Below are positions 29,929 through 39,952 of a stretch of 64,000 nt of DNA, in pieces. The notes beneath the pieces are model-generated. The model ran no database searches. It was given only the letters and a program-made list of their open reading frames with translations, and had not been told where the DNA came from. Each line of letters begins with the position of its first letter. Positions within the stretch are counted from its first letter, which is position 1. The translations under genes were made by a program, and so were the position numbers. Origin of the DNA: Halopseudomonas salina (lineage in GTDB: Bacteria; Pseudomonadota; Gammaproteobacteria; Pseudomonadales; Pseudomonadaceae); assembly GCF_008641105.1 (NCBI RefSeq), contig NZ_VTTI01000015.1, positions 10,547 to 74,546 on the forward strand, in the 5' to 3' direction.

Positions 29929-31701
29929 ATGACACACCGCTCATCCTTCGCCTTGACCGCCCTGGTAACCGCCATGAGTTTTTCCGGCTTGGCTGTCGCT
30001 GGCGTCACCTATGACGATATCACCAACGACGCGACCACAACCGACTCCATTGTCTCCTACGGCATGGGTACCCAGGGCCAGCGCTACAGCCCACTAACCA
30101 TGGTAAACGACACCAACGTAAGCCAGCTGCAGCCTGCATGGGCCTTTTCGCTTGGTGGTGAGAAACAGCGCGGCCAGCAAGCACAGCCGATGATCAAGGA
30201 CGGCGTGATGTATATCACCGGCTCCTATTCTCGTGTGTTTGCAGTCGATGCCCGCACCGGCAAGAAACTCTGGCAATACGACGCCCGCCTGCCAGATGGC
30301 ATCATGCCCTGTTGTGACGTGATCAACCGCGGGGTTGCCTTGATCGATGATCTGGTGATCTTCGGTACGCTTGACGCCAAACTGGTTGCACTGAACAAGG
30401 ACACCGGCAAGGTTGTATGGCGCAAGACCGTAGCCGACTACAAGGCAGGCTATGCCATTACCGCAGCGCCGCTGATAGTTAACGGCCGCTTGATTACCGG
30501 CGTGTCGGGTGGTGAATTTGGGGTTGTTGGCAAGATTGAAGCCTACGACCCGACCAACGGAGAGCTGCTCTGGACTCGTCCGACCATCGAAGGTCACATG
30601 GGTTATACCTACAAGGACGGTAAAGCCATCGAGGCAGGTATTTCCGGTGGCGAAGCCAACAGAACCTGGCCCGGCGATCTTTGGAAGACCGGTGGTGGTG
30701 CGCCTTGGCTGGGCGGTTTCTATGACCCTGAAACCAATCTGCTGTTATTCGGTACCGGTAACCCCGCGCCCTGGAACTCGCATATGCGCAAGGGCGACAA
30801 CCTTTACAGCTCCTCACGACTGGCGCTCAACCCCGACGACGGCACCATCACATGGCATTTTCAGACCACGCCGAATGATGGCTGGGACTACGACGGAGTA
30901 AACGAGCTCGTGTCCTTCAACTACAAGGAGGGCGACAAGGAAATCAAGGCTGCCGCGACAGCTGATCGTAATGGTTTCTTCTATGTGCTGGACCGCACTA
31001 ATGGCAAGTTTATCCGAGGTTTTCCTTTTGTTGACACCATCACCTGGGCCAAAGGGCTAGACAAGAACGGTCGGCCAATCTACAGCGAGGATCACCGTCC
31101 AGGTGCGCCCACAGAATCGGGTGATCAGGGGAAAACCGTTTACGCGGCTCCTGCGTTCCTTGGGGGCAAGAACTGGCAGCCCATGGCCTACAGTCAGGAT
31201 ACCGGCCTGTTCTATGTTCCATCCAACGAATGGGGCATGGATATCTGGAACGAAAGCACCGCATACAAAAAGGGTGCCGCCTACCTGGGCGCTGGCTTCA
31301 CCATCAAACCTATCCACGATGACTACATTGGTGTTCTAAGGGCAATGGACCCCAGAACCGGCAAGGAAGTCTGGCGCGTGAAGAACCCGGCGCCACTCTG
31401 GGGTGGGGTACTGAGCACCAAAGGTAACCTGGTCTTTACCGGCAACCCGGAAGGCTACCTGATGGCTTTCAACGCCAAAAATGGAGAAAAGCTGTGGGAG
31501 TTCAACACCGGCTCTGGCGTAATCGGCAACCCGGTCACCTGGGACATGGATGGCGAACAATACGTATCCGTGCTCTCAGGTTGGGGCGGCGCGGTGCCGT
31601 TGTGGGGCGGCCAGGTAGCCGAGATCGTCAAGGACTTCAACCAGGGCGGCATGCTGTGGACCTTCAAAATTCCGTCATCATCTACGGTGGCCAAGCGTTG
31701 A
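29929..31701 (+). CDS. pedH: Quinoprotein alcohol dehydrogenase, lanthanide-type (PedH/ExaF-like)
   Basis: This 590-residue periplasmic PQQ enzyme has a signal peptide (FSGLAVAG), vicinal Cys128-Cys129 in CCDV, and propeller tryptophan motifs. The catalytic Asp320 is in GWDYDGVNE, and the second Asp322 two positions later is the extra ligand of lanthanide-dependent enzymes such as PedH and XoxF. It is transcribed alone, between two strong terminators, so it can be switched independently of exaA. PAGE of the two proteins would differ little in size, so the Asp/Ser difference is the main distinguishing sign. Confidence 0.93.
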   Translation: MTHRSSFALTALVTAMSFSGLAVAGVTYDDITNDATTTDSIVSYGMGTQGQRYSPLTMVNDTNVSQLQPAWAFSLGGEKQRGQQAQPMIKDGVMYITGSYSRVFAVDARTGKKLWQYDARLPDGIMPCCDVINRGVALIDDLVIFGTLDAKLVALNKDTGKVVWRKTVADYKAGYAITAAPLIVNGRLITGVSGGEFGVVGKIEAYDPTNGELLWTRPTIEGHMGYTYKDGKAIEAGISGGEANRTWPGDLWKTGGGAPWLGGFYDPETNLLLFGTGNPAPWNSHMRKGDNLYSSSRLALNPDDGTITWHFQTTPNDGWDYDGVNELVSFNYKEGDKEIKAAATADRNGFFYVLDRTNGKFIRGFPFVDTITWAKGLDKNGRPIYSEDHRPGAPTESGDQGKTVYAAPAFLGGKNWQPMAYSQDTGLFYVPSNEWGMDIWNESTAYKKGAAYLGAGFTIKPIHDDYIGVLRAMDPRTGKEVWRVKNPAPLWGGVLSTKGNLVFTGNPEGYLMAFNAKNGEKLWEFNTGSGVIGNPVTWDMDGEQYVSVLSGWGGAVPLWGGQVAEIVKDFNQGGMLWTFKIPSSSTVAKR

Positions 31702-31983
31702 GTACATGGTTTAACCAGCAACAGGTGTGTAGGTAGGAGGTAAGGGCTGGGAGTTCGAATCAATCAGCTCCTGCCAATAGCCAACAAAAGGCCAATCATA
31801 AATGATTGGCCTTTTGTTTGGGATCAACTGCAGCGCCGGTGCGGATACCTCGCACTGAGCGGGATAAAAAATAACTATGTATCAGTATATGACTAAATCC
31901 TGAATTGCTAACTTGTCTCCAGCCTGTGATAGAGTTCACATCTTGAGCACGGACTAGCTGTTTTTCACATAAAGGAATAAGTC
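31702..31983. other. Intergenic region without a gene
   Basis: Apart from the terminator at 31785-31816, this gap holds a tRNA-T-loop-like stretch around 31750-31775 that does not fold as a tRNA, and the promoter region of the following hydrolase. AAAGGAA precedes its ATG. Confidence 0.6.
31785..31820 (+). terminator. Rho-independent terminator after the lanthanide-type dehydrogenase
   Basis: Perfect 15-bp arms (31785-31799 and 31802-31816) with a two-base loop end in a TTTT-containing arm followed by TTT. The symmetric A and T tracts would let it work in both directions. Confidence 0.92.
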
Positions 31984-32973
31984 ATGAAAAAGCCTCTGCT
32001 CGCCACGCTGGCGGTCGTTGTAGTGTCTTTTGTTGGTGCATTGGTATTGTCGGTCGTTTTCGGCGGTCCCTCCGCGCCGTCGGTTATGGCGTCGGCAAAC
32101 AACCCATTTGATTCAGTGGATTATTCCGGCTTACCCGAGCTAAGCAACTACGCCGCTCGGGACGGCCAGAATCTGGGGTTTCGCCGATATGACGTCGCGA
32201 ATCCGCAGGGCAGTGCGGTGCTGCTCCACGGCTCATCCGCTGACAGTCGTAGCATGCATCTGATGGCACAGGCTTTGGTAGACGCAGGTTTTGCCGTGCA
32301 TGCTCTGGATGTGCGCGGGCATGGCGCTTCGGGGGCCAAGGGGCACGTCGCTTATGTGGGCCAGCTCGAGGACGACCTCCAGGACTTCATGGAGCAAGTA
32401 CAGCCGGCTGCGCCGGTCACTCTGGTGGGCTTTTCTTCCGGTGGCGGCTTCGCCTTACGTGTAGCGGGCGGTGAGCATGCCGCGATTTTTGATCACTATC
32501 TGCTTCTCGCTCCGTTCGTCAGTCATGAGGCTCCCACTTATCGCTCGGGCAGCGGCGGCTGGGTGAACGTGGGTCTGCCTCGCTATGTGGCGCTAGCCAT
32601 TCTGAACCAGATGGGTATTAAGCAATTCAATCACCTGCCTGTAGTGAGTTACGCCCTGAGTGAGCAAGCACGTCAATCGCTGACGCCGGAATACTCTTTC
32701 AACCTTGCAGAGAACTATCGACCACAGGCCGATTACGTCGAGGTGATAAAGGGGATTCAGCAGCCTACACAGGTGCTAGTTGGAGCTCAGGACGAGATGT
32801 TTTATCCGGCGGAGTTTGTCGATGTGTTTGGTGCAGCTGAAAGGAGAGTGCCGGTTACGCTTGTTGAAGGTGCAAATCACGTGGGGCTGACGCTTATGCA
32901 GCCAGCGCTCAACGCCCTGATTGCAGCAATGAGTGAGCTGCGTGATCTGGATAATCTGCGCAGCAAAAGGTGA
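31984..32973 (+). CDS. Alpha/beta-hydrolase, lysophospholipase/lipase-like
   Basis: The 329-residue protein begins with a membrane-anchoring or signal segment (LLATLAVVVVSFVGALVLSVVF). The hydrolase fold follows: oxyanion region LLHGSSADSR, nucleophile elbow GFSSGGG with Ser near 151, and catalytic His in NHVGLT near 298. It looks like a membrane-bound serine hydrolase of the monoacylglycerol lipase type. It is a single gene after a terminator. Its relation to alcohol oxidation is unclear, although a hydrolase also occurs near pedH in P. putida. Confidence 0.82.
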   Translation: MKKPLLATLAVVVVSFVGALVLSVVFGGPSAPSVMASANNPFDSVDYSGLPELSNYAARDGQNLGFRRYDVANPQGSAVLLHGSSADSRSMHLMAQALVDAGFAVHALDVRGHGASGAKGHVAYVGQLEDDLQDFMEQVQPAAPVTLVGFSSGGGFALRVAGGEHAAIFDHYLLLAPFVSHEAPTYRSGSGGWVNVGLPRYVALAILNQMGIKQFNHLPVVSYALSEQARQSLTPEYSFNLAENYRPQADYVEVIKGIQQPTQVLVGAQDEMFYPAEFVDVFGAAERRVPVTLVEGANHVGLTLMQPALNALIAAMSELRDLDNLRSKR

Positions 32974-33053
32974 CAGGTTTATTCATGTGCTCAAAAAGGC
33001 GAGCTAGAGCGCTTTGTCTGCAGTGGATGCAGAATCTATATTTACGGCCATAG

Positions 33054-35390
33054 CTACCGCAACTTTTGAACTGCCGGATCATCAGGATTCTGCGCTCGAA
33101 GCTCTTCCATCAGTGCCTTCGATTTTGCCGGCGCCTGCACACTCAGGTAGCTGACCAATGCCAGCCGCACCTGGCGGTTGGCAGGATCGGCAGCCAGGTT
33201 CTCTTCCAGTAGCCGCAGCGCTTTGTCCCGCTCGCCACTGTCATGCAGAGCGACTGCCAGCACGTATGCGTAGTCGGCGTTATCAGAGCCCAGTTGCTGG
33301 GCCAGGGCCAGGGCAAGCGCTGGCAGGGCCTCGGCGAGGTTGCCCTGGCGTACCAGAGCGAGCCCCAGCGCGTGGTGCAGGCTGGGTTCGTCTGGATGCC
33401 GTGCGATGGCCTGTTGCAGCAGCGTCAGGCCCCGTTTCGGGAGGCGAAAGTACTGCTCCTGCCATTGCGCCTGCATGATTATGGCGGGGAAAAAACCTGC
33501 ATCGCGTTCAAGTGCATCGCGCAGGGCAGCCTCAACCTTATCTTCACGGCTGCTGAGTTGATACAGCATGGCCAGATTGAAGTGCGCGTCAGCGCGCTCC
33601 AGCAGATTGTTCTGCACCTGCTCGTATTCAGCGCGCAGTGCCGGCCAGGCAGTCAGCCCGGATCGTGTCTGCGCGGGCAACTGGGCCAGTTGCCAGGCAG
33701 CTGCCAGACGCACGGCACGAACGGGATCGGCTGCCAGCGGCGCGAGCAGGTCTCGCAGTTGGGTTTCGCTGGCAAGCGCGGGCAAGCTGTTGATGGCCGC
33801 CACCCTCACGCTGGGATCAGGATGTCGCACTGCGCGGGCCAGTTGCTGTAGTCCAGCGAGGGAAGGGTAGCGGGGCAGTTCGCTGACCAGCGTGGCCACT
33901 CTGATAGCCGGTTGATCGTCACGGGCGAGCTGCCTGAATAGGGCGGCTGCAGCGCCAGGCTTGCCGCCACGTGCAGCGGCCATATCCTGAGCATATCCGC
34001 CATCGCGTGGCAGCGCCTCGGGATACTGCGCCAGAAACTGCGCGACTAGCTCTCCAGGCTCGACCTGCTGATGGCAGCCCAGGCAGGCATCGCTATGGCT
34101 CAGCTCCAGTGCCTGCGCCGGGTTGGGCGAGGTGAAGCTGTGGTCATGGCGCAAGTCGTTGGTCATGTAAAGCTTGCCGGGCATATGGCAATTGATGCAC
34201 TGCGCGCCTGGCGAGCCGTTTGGGTGCTTGTGGTGGTCTGGTGAATCATAGTTCTTTGCTTGCAGGCCGCCGCCCTGAATTGCGGCCCGGGTCGGCTGCG
34301 CATTGCTGTTGTGGCATTGGGTGCATACGCCATTGCCCGATGCGCGTAGCTCACCGCTGTGCGGGTTGTGACAATCGGAGCAGACCACTCCGGCGGCGTG
34401 CATCCTGCTCTGTTTGAAGGAGCCGTATTCAAACACCTCGGCCTTGATCTTGCCGTCTACCTCGTAGAGGTCCGCACTGAGAATGCTCGGCAGAAAGTCG
34501 TCCATCAATGCATTGCCATGTTGGTAACCGTCATCCAGCGGCGAGCGACGGCTATGGCAGCGGGCACAGACTTCCACTTCTTCAGTGGATGCAATGCTCG
34601 GGCTGGTGGCGAACCCCATGGAGTTATTTTGCTGATCGGGCTCGGTTGCTGGAGTGTCTGCGGCCCATTCGAGGTGCCCCGACGCAGGACCGTGGCAGCT
34701 CTGGCAGCCCACGCCCGGGGCTTGCCAGCGGCTGGCGAAAGTGTCGGTGGCGGCATCGTAGTTGCGTTTGAAGTCAGTGGCGTGGCACTCGATACACATG
34801 AAGTTGGCGTTCTGTACGCTACCAGTCCAGTGCAGGCGATCCTGGTGGTCCACACCCTGGTCCTGATACAGATGAAACCAGGCCTGCTGCTGCGTATCCC
34901 AGGCCATGCCATGGGCCTGCAAACGGCCGCCGGGCATTTCCAGAAGATACTGCTGCAGTGGCTCAATACCGAAGGTGTAGGCCACCTTGGCGTCTACGGG
35001 CTGGCCGTCAGCCCCCGGGGTCTGAATAACAAAGGCTCCGTTGTCGCGTAGAAACCGGCTGCTCTCTGTATCGCTGTCGATCTGCTGCCCGCTGAAGTCG
35101 CCGAGGACCGAATGCTCGGCGGCCGGCTGCATCGCCAGTTGGTGGTGCGAGCCTTGCCAGTCTGCAAAAGCCGCGGCATGGCAGCTCTGGCATTGGGCTT
35201 CATTAACCCACTCGGGCGGGGTTATGGCGGTGCTGTGCTCGGCTACAGACTCAGACTCAGACTCAGACTCAGACTCAGACTCAGACTCAGACTCAGGTAT
35301 TGGTGCAGTGGGCGAGGGCACTGCCCACCACGCCGTCGCTGCTGCACCTAACAGCAGGAGGACCAGCGGCCAGGTCCAACGCCTACTCAT
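33054..35390 (-). CDS. Octaheme c-type cytochrome with HEAT/TPR-like tail
   Basis: The 778-residue protein has an N-terminal membrane anchor and a Glu-Ser repeat linker near residues 33-50. Eight CXXCH heme motifs follow: CQSCH, CIECH, CQSCH, CARCH, CSDCH, CTQCH, CINCH and CLGCH. The C-terminal half is HEAT-like and then TPR-like (AHFNLAMLYQLSSRE, EALPALALALAQQLG). It should be a periplasmic electron carrier or multiheme enzyme. The ATG at 35390 overlaps the stop of the sulfatase gene as ATGA, so the two are translated together. The partner reaction is unknown. Confidence 0.85.
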   Translation of the reverse strand: MSRRWTWPLVLLLLGAAATAWWAVPSPTAPIPESESESESESESESESVAEHSTAITPPEWVNEAQCQSCHAAAFADWQGSHHQLAMQPAAEHSVLGDFSGQQIDSDTESSRFLRDNGAFVIQTPGADGQPVDAKVAYTFGIEPLQQYLLEMPGGRLQAHGMAWDTQQQAWFHLYQDQGVDHQDRLHWTGSVQNANFMCIECHATDFKRNYDAATDTFASRWQAPGVGCQSCHGPASGHLEWAADTPATEPDQQNNSMGFATSPSIASTEEVEVCARCHSRRSPLDDGYQHGNALMDDFLPSILSADLYEVDGKIKAEVFEYGSFKQSRMHAAGVVCSDCHNPHSGELRASGNGVCTQCHNSNAQPTRAAIQGGGLQAKNYDSPDHHKHPNGSPGAQCINCHMPGKLYMTNDLRHDHSFTSPNPAQALELSHSDACLGCHQQVEPGELVAQFLAQYPEALPRDGGYAQDMAAARGGKPGAAAALFRQLARDDQPAIRVATLVSELPRYPSLAGLQQLARAVRHPDPSVRVAAINSLPALASETQLRDLLAPLAADPVRAVRLAAAWQLAQLPAQTRSGLTAWPALRAEYEQVQNNLLERADAHFNLAMLYQLSSREDKVEAALRDALERDAGFFPAIIMQAQWQEQYFRLPKRGLTLLQQAIARHPDEPSLHHALGLALVRQGNLAEALPALALALAQQLGSDNADYAYVLAVALHDSGERDKALRLLEENLAADPANRQVRLALVSYLSVQAPAKSKALMEELRAQNPDDPAVQKLR
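35246..35296 (-). repeat. Hexanucleotide tandem repeat encoding Glu-Ser
   Basis: About 8.5 perfect copies of the hexamer CAGACT (minus strand GAGTCT, coding Glu-Ser) lie inside the cytochrome gene. Slippage by whole units would keep the frame and only change the length of an acidic linker between membrane anchor and heme domain. Confidence 0.97.
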
Positions 35391-37561
35391 GGTTGCGGGC
35401 AAGGACCAAGATTGGCATTGATGATGTCGCGGTCCAGGTCATTGGTAAAACCATCGATATTGAAATCATAGGTACTGGACCCACCCCAGCGCGCCTGCAC
35501 GACGGCCAGGGCGCTCAGATCCAGATCATCCACCACGCCGTCGCCATTACCGTCTCCGGGACAACTTGGCTGTGAAGCCAGAACGGTGTTGAGCTCCGTT
35601 TGCAAGAGCGCAAGATTGCTCTGCTCCTGTGGGTTCAGATTTTGCGTATCGAGTTCAAGGCCGGCCCTGTCAAGTTGTGGCAGGATCGGATTCTGATCGA
35701 TGGCATAGAACTCTTCCGAGACCACTTCAACCCCAGTGTCGGTAGTGACGTCGTAATCCAGCGCCTGATTACGCACCAGCTTGAACGCGTCATTGCGCAC
35801 CGCCTGGGTGCCAGTCGGGCTCATGACAATGCGGTTGGTGTCGTAATTGGCAGGATCGTTATCGTAGATGGCCTGATTGACTTCCCAGCATTGGGTGAGA
35901 GCACCCTTGAGAACCGTTGGGTCGTCGGCACCAAGACCCCACCAGACGCCAGCGTTGTCCTCACACACACTTTTGCTGATGGGGGTGTGTGAGCAGGAGC
36001 TGCCGAAGAATACGCAGGGCCCGTTGCGCCCGCCGTTAACCTGGATATTCAGGCCCCCCTGGGTAAAGTTGTACTCGCGCAGGCTTTCCTGCGCGGGGTC
36101 TGCAAGGTAGGGCTGCATGCTTACCGAGTCCACGCCACGCGGTACCGCGGCAGATACGTCTATACCGGCCGTCTCGCCGAACAGCTGAAACACATCAACT
36201 GCGTTGATCATATGCTCCACGGCCCGGCCAGGTGCTTCCACCATGGGGCCGGCGACAATCAACGGTACCCAGACACCCGTCTGATAAGTGCTGCCTTTTG
36301 CGCGGTTGGGGTCCAGGGGCGCCTTGACTACAGGGCCGAAGCTGCCGTTATCGCCAATCACAACCACCATGGTGTTGCTCGCGGCCGAATCATAGATAAG
36401 GGAGCCATCAGGCCGTACCTGAGCGATGCCGGTTTCGACCAGCAAACGGCCCAGTTCGGTATCCATGGCTTCGATCATTGCATCGGACAGGCGGCGCTGA
36501 TTCAGCGAGTCGCTGCAGTCACTGGTCAATTCTGCGTTGATGCCGGATGGTAGTAGCTCGGCAGGCGGTTGCTGCAGCGGCGTGTGAGCCGAGCTAAAGC
36601 TCAGGGTGGTCATCCAAGGGTCGGCTTGACTGTTGCGGGCGTTGATCCATTCAATCGCCGCATTCACCTCAATGGTCGAACGGTAGCCGCGCCCGCGCGT
36701 ATCGCTCAAGGGCGCCTCGAGCACATTGCCCCCTGCGTTCACCACCAGAGGCGAAACATAATGTGCATTGGCCTGCTGGAAATTCACCTCGGCGGGTGCG
36801 TCAGCCTGGCAGGTCGCCTGGGGTACCAGCACGCCGCCGCGTGACACGCACTGCAGGCCGGCGGAATCTCCCAGTGCGCTGGCACCGACGATTTCCGTGC
36901 ACTGGCTACCGCTATCGGTAGGCACATAGCATGCCCCATAGCTAGCGCCGTTGGGTTGGGTTTCATCCGGTATGTATCCGCAGTTGTACGTCCCGGGCGC
37001 GGCAACACCGCCAGCCGTGGTATCGATCGAGTCGGGCACCCCGTCGACCCAGCCGTAAAACGTCCCCCAGCCACTCTGGGCTGGCGCGCCGTTACCGGCC
37101 TCGTTGAACCCTGCCTGAGCCAGGTGATACTTGCCAAACATCGCACTGGTATAACCGGCCGGCTCCAATAGCTTGGCAACGGTGATCTCTTCTGGATCGG
37201 TCTGCGAATTGGCCAGGTCGTTAGGGCCTATGGCCAGTTTGATATTGGTCCGCAAGGGATAGCGCCCGGTCATCAGAGCGGAGCGCCCCGGGGAACACTC
37301 GGGCATCGACCAGGTATTGCGGAAACGCACCCCGGCATCAGCGATAGCACCGATGGTCGGCATGCTCGGCGCTTCCGCGCCACCGTAGCCGAAAGTGCTG
37401 AGCTGATCGACACCCACGTCATCCATGATTACGAACAGAATGTTCGGGGTCTCGGCGCCACTGACAGGAGGGGAGTTGTCACCCCCTGAGTCCGATCGGC
37501 AGGAAGCAAGGGCAAATAATCCAGCCAACAGCAGCACTTTGACGCCTAGTGTTGATTTCAT
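35387..37561 (-). CDS. Lipoprotein sulfatase with C-terminal dockerin-like domain
   Basis: The 724-residue protein has a lipoprotein signal (LAGLFALASC) and the metal-binding start NILFVIMDDVGVDQLS. The sulfatase active-site signature CSPGRSALMTGRYP contains the Cys that is converted to formylglycine (C-x-P-x-R). The last 60 residues carry two calcium-loop repeats, DGNGDGVVDDLDL and DFNIDGFTNDLDRDI, like a type I dockerin. No cohesin is visible in the window. The substrate (sulfate, phosphate or phosphonate ester) cannot be told. It lies between a paralogue and the coupled octaheme cytochrome. Confidence 0.88.
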   Translation of the reverse strand: MKSTLGVKVLLLAGLFALASCRSDSGGDNSPPVSGAETPNILFVIMDDVGVDQLSTFGYGGAEAPSMPTIGAIADAGVRFRNTWSMPECSPGRSALMTGRYPLRTNIKLAIGPNDLANSQTDPEEITVAKLLEPAGYTSAMFGKYHLAQAGFNEAGNGAPAQSGWGTFYGWVDGVPDSIDTTAGGVAAPGTYNCGYIPDETQPNGASYGACYVPTDSGSQCTEIVGASALGDSAGLQCVSRGGVLVPQATCQADAPAEVNFQQANAHYVSPLVVNAGGNVLEAPLSDTRGRGYRSTIEVNAAIEWINARNSQADPWMTTLSFSSAHTPLQQPPAELLPSGINAELTSDCSDSLNQRRLSDAMIEAMDTELGRLLVETGIAQVRPDGSLIYDSAASNTMVVVIGDNGSFGPVVKAPLDPNRAKGSTYQTGVWVPLIVAGPMVEAPGRAVEHMINAVDVFQLFGETAGIDVSAAVPRGVDSVSMQPYLADPAQESLREYNFTQGGLNIQVNGGRNGPCVFFGSSCSHTPISKSVCEDNAGVWWGLGADDPTVLKGALTQCWEVNQAIYDNDPANYDTNRIVMSPTGTQAVRNDAFKLVRNQALDYDVTTDTGVEVVSEEFYAIDQNPILPQLDRAGLELDTQNLNPQEQSNLALLQTELNTVLASQPSCPGDGNGDGVVDDLDLSALAVVQARWGGSSTYDFNIDGFTNDLDRDIINANLGPCPQP

Positions 37562-37640
37562 GAGAATCTCTTCTAATTATTCGAGCTTTTCCAAGCGTAA
37601 GTGCTAGTTGAGCTGCAGGTATTGATTATTGCATGGCCGG

Positions 37641-39791
37641 TCACAGACACTCCAGACCGAGGTTGTCCTCGATGATCTGCCGGTCCGCGGCATCAGTCAG
37701 GCCATCCAGGTTGAAGTCGTACCAGCTGGAGCGTCCCTGGTTAAGTTGAGCGAACACCGCCCAGTCGCGCAGGTCTTTCTGGTTGACGACCCGATCCAGA
37801 TTGCCATCGCCAGGGCAGGGCGGTTCGCTAGTGACTATGCTGTCCAGCTCCGCCAGCAAGGTTTCGTAATTCTGCTGCTGGTCCGAGGTCAGCGCTGGGC
37901 GGGTCAGCAGATCCTGGGTGGCAAAGTTGTCCAGACCCTGAAGGGAGCCGCTTTCGTTTATTTCATATAACTGGTTGCGCAGCGTGAGGCTGCCATCACC
38001 CGCTGCACAGTTGGGTTCTTCCAGCTGCAGCACCTTGAAGCGATCATTGCGCACCGTTCGCTGGGTTTCGGCAAGAATATCGAAAGGCGCTTCGCCGCCG
38101 TTTTCCCGGTAGGTGTTTACCGCGCAGCAGGAGCTAAAGGACTGGCCGGGCACCACACCGTCATCGCCATACCAGGTGCCACCCTCGGACAGACACAGGC
38201 CTTTCTGCGGGAACAGCTGCAGGCAGATATTGACGTCGGTGAGCACGCAGGGCTGCGGAATACTGTCAGCCAGGTTGCGTCCCGACATGGAGAAATTGGT
38301 GTCGCGCACGGGCGGCGCATCCGGGTTGGCAAGGTAGCTGTCCATTGGCTGGGCATCCAGTCGGTCAGCAACGGCCGGAGCGCTCAGGTCAGCACCGCCT
38401 AGTGTGGCAAACAGGTGATAGAGGTCGGTGGAGTTGACCATAGCGCCCACCGAGCGGCCGGGTTGTTCGACGGTGGCGCCAGTGACGATCAACGGCACCC
38501 AGATACCACCCTGGTAAACCGTACCCTTGCTGCGGGCAGGCAGGAATGGCTCCTTGACTACCGGGCCGTAGGTACCGTTGTCACCCACAAAGGCCACCAC
38601 GGTATTGCTCGCTGGGTTGTATTCCAACTCGCCATCATCGTTTTCGATAAAGACCCCTGCCGCCAGCAGCACACGGCGTAGCTCGGTATCCAGCGCTTCC
38701 ATGGTCTGATTCATCAACTGGCGGGTGTCTGCGTCGTTGTCACAGTCAATGCCGGTATCTAGCGCACCGGCTACGGGTGCCAGGCTGGCGGGTGCTGGTT
38801 GCAGCGGTGCGTGTGAGGCCGAGTAGCCAAGCGAAAGCATCCAGGGTTGGTCGTCCGCCTGCGCCTGCATCCAGTCGATGGCAAGGTTGGACTCCAGTTG
38901 CGTGCGATAAAGTCTTGAGGCGGGGTCATCCACGTCCAGGCGCCGTGAACTGTTCTCGTCGCTGATCACGACTTCGGCGGTGTAATAGGCATTCTGACGG
39001 GTGAAGTCGAGATAAGTGGGTATTTGCGCAGCGCATTGCTGGCCGGGATCAAACAGGCCGCCGCGCTCCAGGCACACCTTGCCGGGTACGGATGCATTGC
39101 CAGTCGTCAGCAATTCACAACTGCCGCTTGGCTGATAGCAGGCCCCGGTATCGGCGCCCTGGGGATGATCAGAGGCCAGGGGTACGAAGCCACAACTGAA
39201 GGGGGCGGCGCTGCTATCGAGGTTGTCCAACCCTGCCGTCACATCGATCGGGCGCGGGCCACCGTCAAAATAACCGGCGAAATAATCAAACCCCAGGGCC
39301 CTGATCGCTTCATCACCAAAAGGGTGGTTGGCCGGATTCACATCCGAACCTGTAATGTGAATCTTGCCAATATAGGCGCTGACATAACCCTCGGCTGCCA
39401 GAACGTGAGGCAGGGTTTTTTCAAAGGGTGAGGTCTGCGAGTTGACCAAATCGGTAGAAACGATCGCCGTGTTCACATTGGTCCGCGGCGGATAGCGGCC
39501 GCTGAACAGGGCTGCACGCGTGGTCGAACAGGTAGGCATGGACCATGTATTGGAAAAGCTCACACCAGTGGCAGCGAGGTTGCCAATGGTAGGCGTGGCT
39601 GGCGGCTGCGTACCGCCAAAGCCAAAACTGCTCAACTGATCGACGCCCACATCGTCAGCAATTATCAGAATCAGATTGGGTTTGTTTCCGCTGTCCGGCG
39701 CCGGGCTCTTTAATAATGCACTGCTACCACCGCTGTCGAGACAGGCAGTCAGCAACAGGGGCGAAAGCATCAAAGCCAGTATGCGTACCAA
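37641..39791 (-). CDS. Lipoprotein sulfatase paralogue with degenerate dockerin-like tail
   Basis: This paralogue of the next gene has a lipoprotein signal (LMLSPLLLTAC), the metal site NLILIIADDVGVDQLS and the active-site segment CSTTRAALFSGRYP. Here the usual proline two residues after the Cys is replaced by Thr. The C-terminal repeats DGNLDRVVNQKDL and DFNLDGLTDAADRQI resemble dockerin loops, but the first lacks one key Asp or Gly. The start is uncertain: a TTG at 39791 gives the best signal peptide, and the frame is open to a TTG at 39836. It is the first gene of the three-gene operon. Confidence 0.85.
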   Translation of the reverse strand: MVRILALMLSPLLLTACLDSGGSSALLKSPAPDSGNKPNLILIIADDVGVDQLSSFGFGGTQPPATPTIGNLAATGVSFSNTWSMPTCSTTRAALFSGRYPPRTNVNTAIVSTDLVNSQTSPFEKTLPHVLAAEGYVSAYIGKIHITGSDVNPANHPFGDEAIRALGFDYFAGYFDGGPRPIDVTAGLDNLDSSAAPFSCGFVPLASDHPQGADTGACYQPSGSCELLTTGNASVPGKVCLERGGLFDPGQQCAAQIPTYLDFTRQNAYYTAEVVISDENSSRRLDVDDPASRLYRTQLESNLAIDWMQAQADDQPWMLSLGYSASHAPLQPAPASLAPVAGALDTGIDCDNDADTRQLMNQTMEALDTELRRVLLAAGVFIENDDGELEYNPASNTVVAFVGDNGTYGPVVKEPFLPARSKGTVYQGGIWVPLIVTGATVEQPGRSVGAMVNSTDLYHLFATLGGADLSAPAVADRLDAQPMDSYLANPDAPPVRDTNFSMSGRNLADSIPQPCVLTDVNICLQLFPQKGLCLSEGGTWYGDDGVVPGQSFSSCCAVNTYRENGGEAPFDILAETQRTVRNDRFKVLQLEEPNCAAGDGSLTLRNQLYEINESGSLQGLDNFATQDLLTRPALTSDQQQNYETLLAELDSIVTSEPPCPGDGNLDRVVNQKDLRDWAVFAQLNQGRSSWYDFNLDGLTDAADRQIIEDNLGLECL

Positions 39792-39952
39792 GTGAAGATT
39801 CTTGTGTTCTTCTAAGGCGCCTGGATGGTCGGCCAAGTGAGAATTGCTCTGCTGGTGGGTGTGTGTCCAATACTAGCCCGGTGCCATGAACATGTATGCA
39901 CTTGATTCGCTTCAGAGGCCCCTGATCGCGTTTCAGGAGCCATGCTCTTGCC

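Noticed and set aside
31746..31778. tRNA-like stretch GGGAGTTCGAATCAATC ending in CTGCCA
   Set aside because: The T-loop resembles a tRNA, but the stem does not pair and no anticodon or acceptor stem lies upstream. At most it is a decayed fragment.
35246..35296. Hexamer repeat as a phase-variable on/off switch
   Set aside because: The unit is a multiple of three, so slippage cannot shift the frame; only linker length could change.
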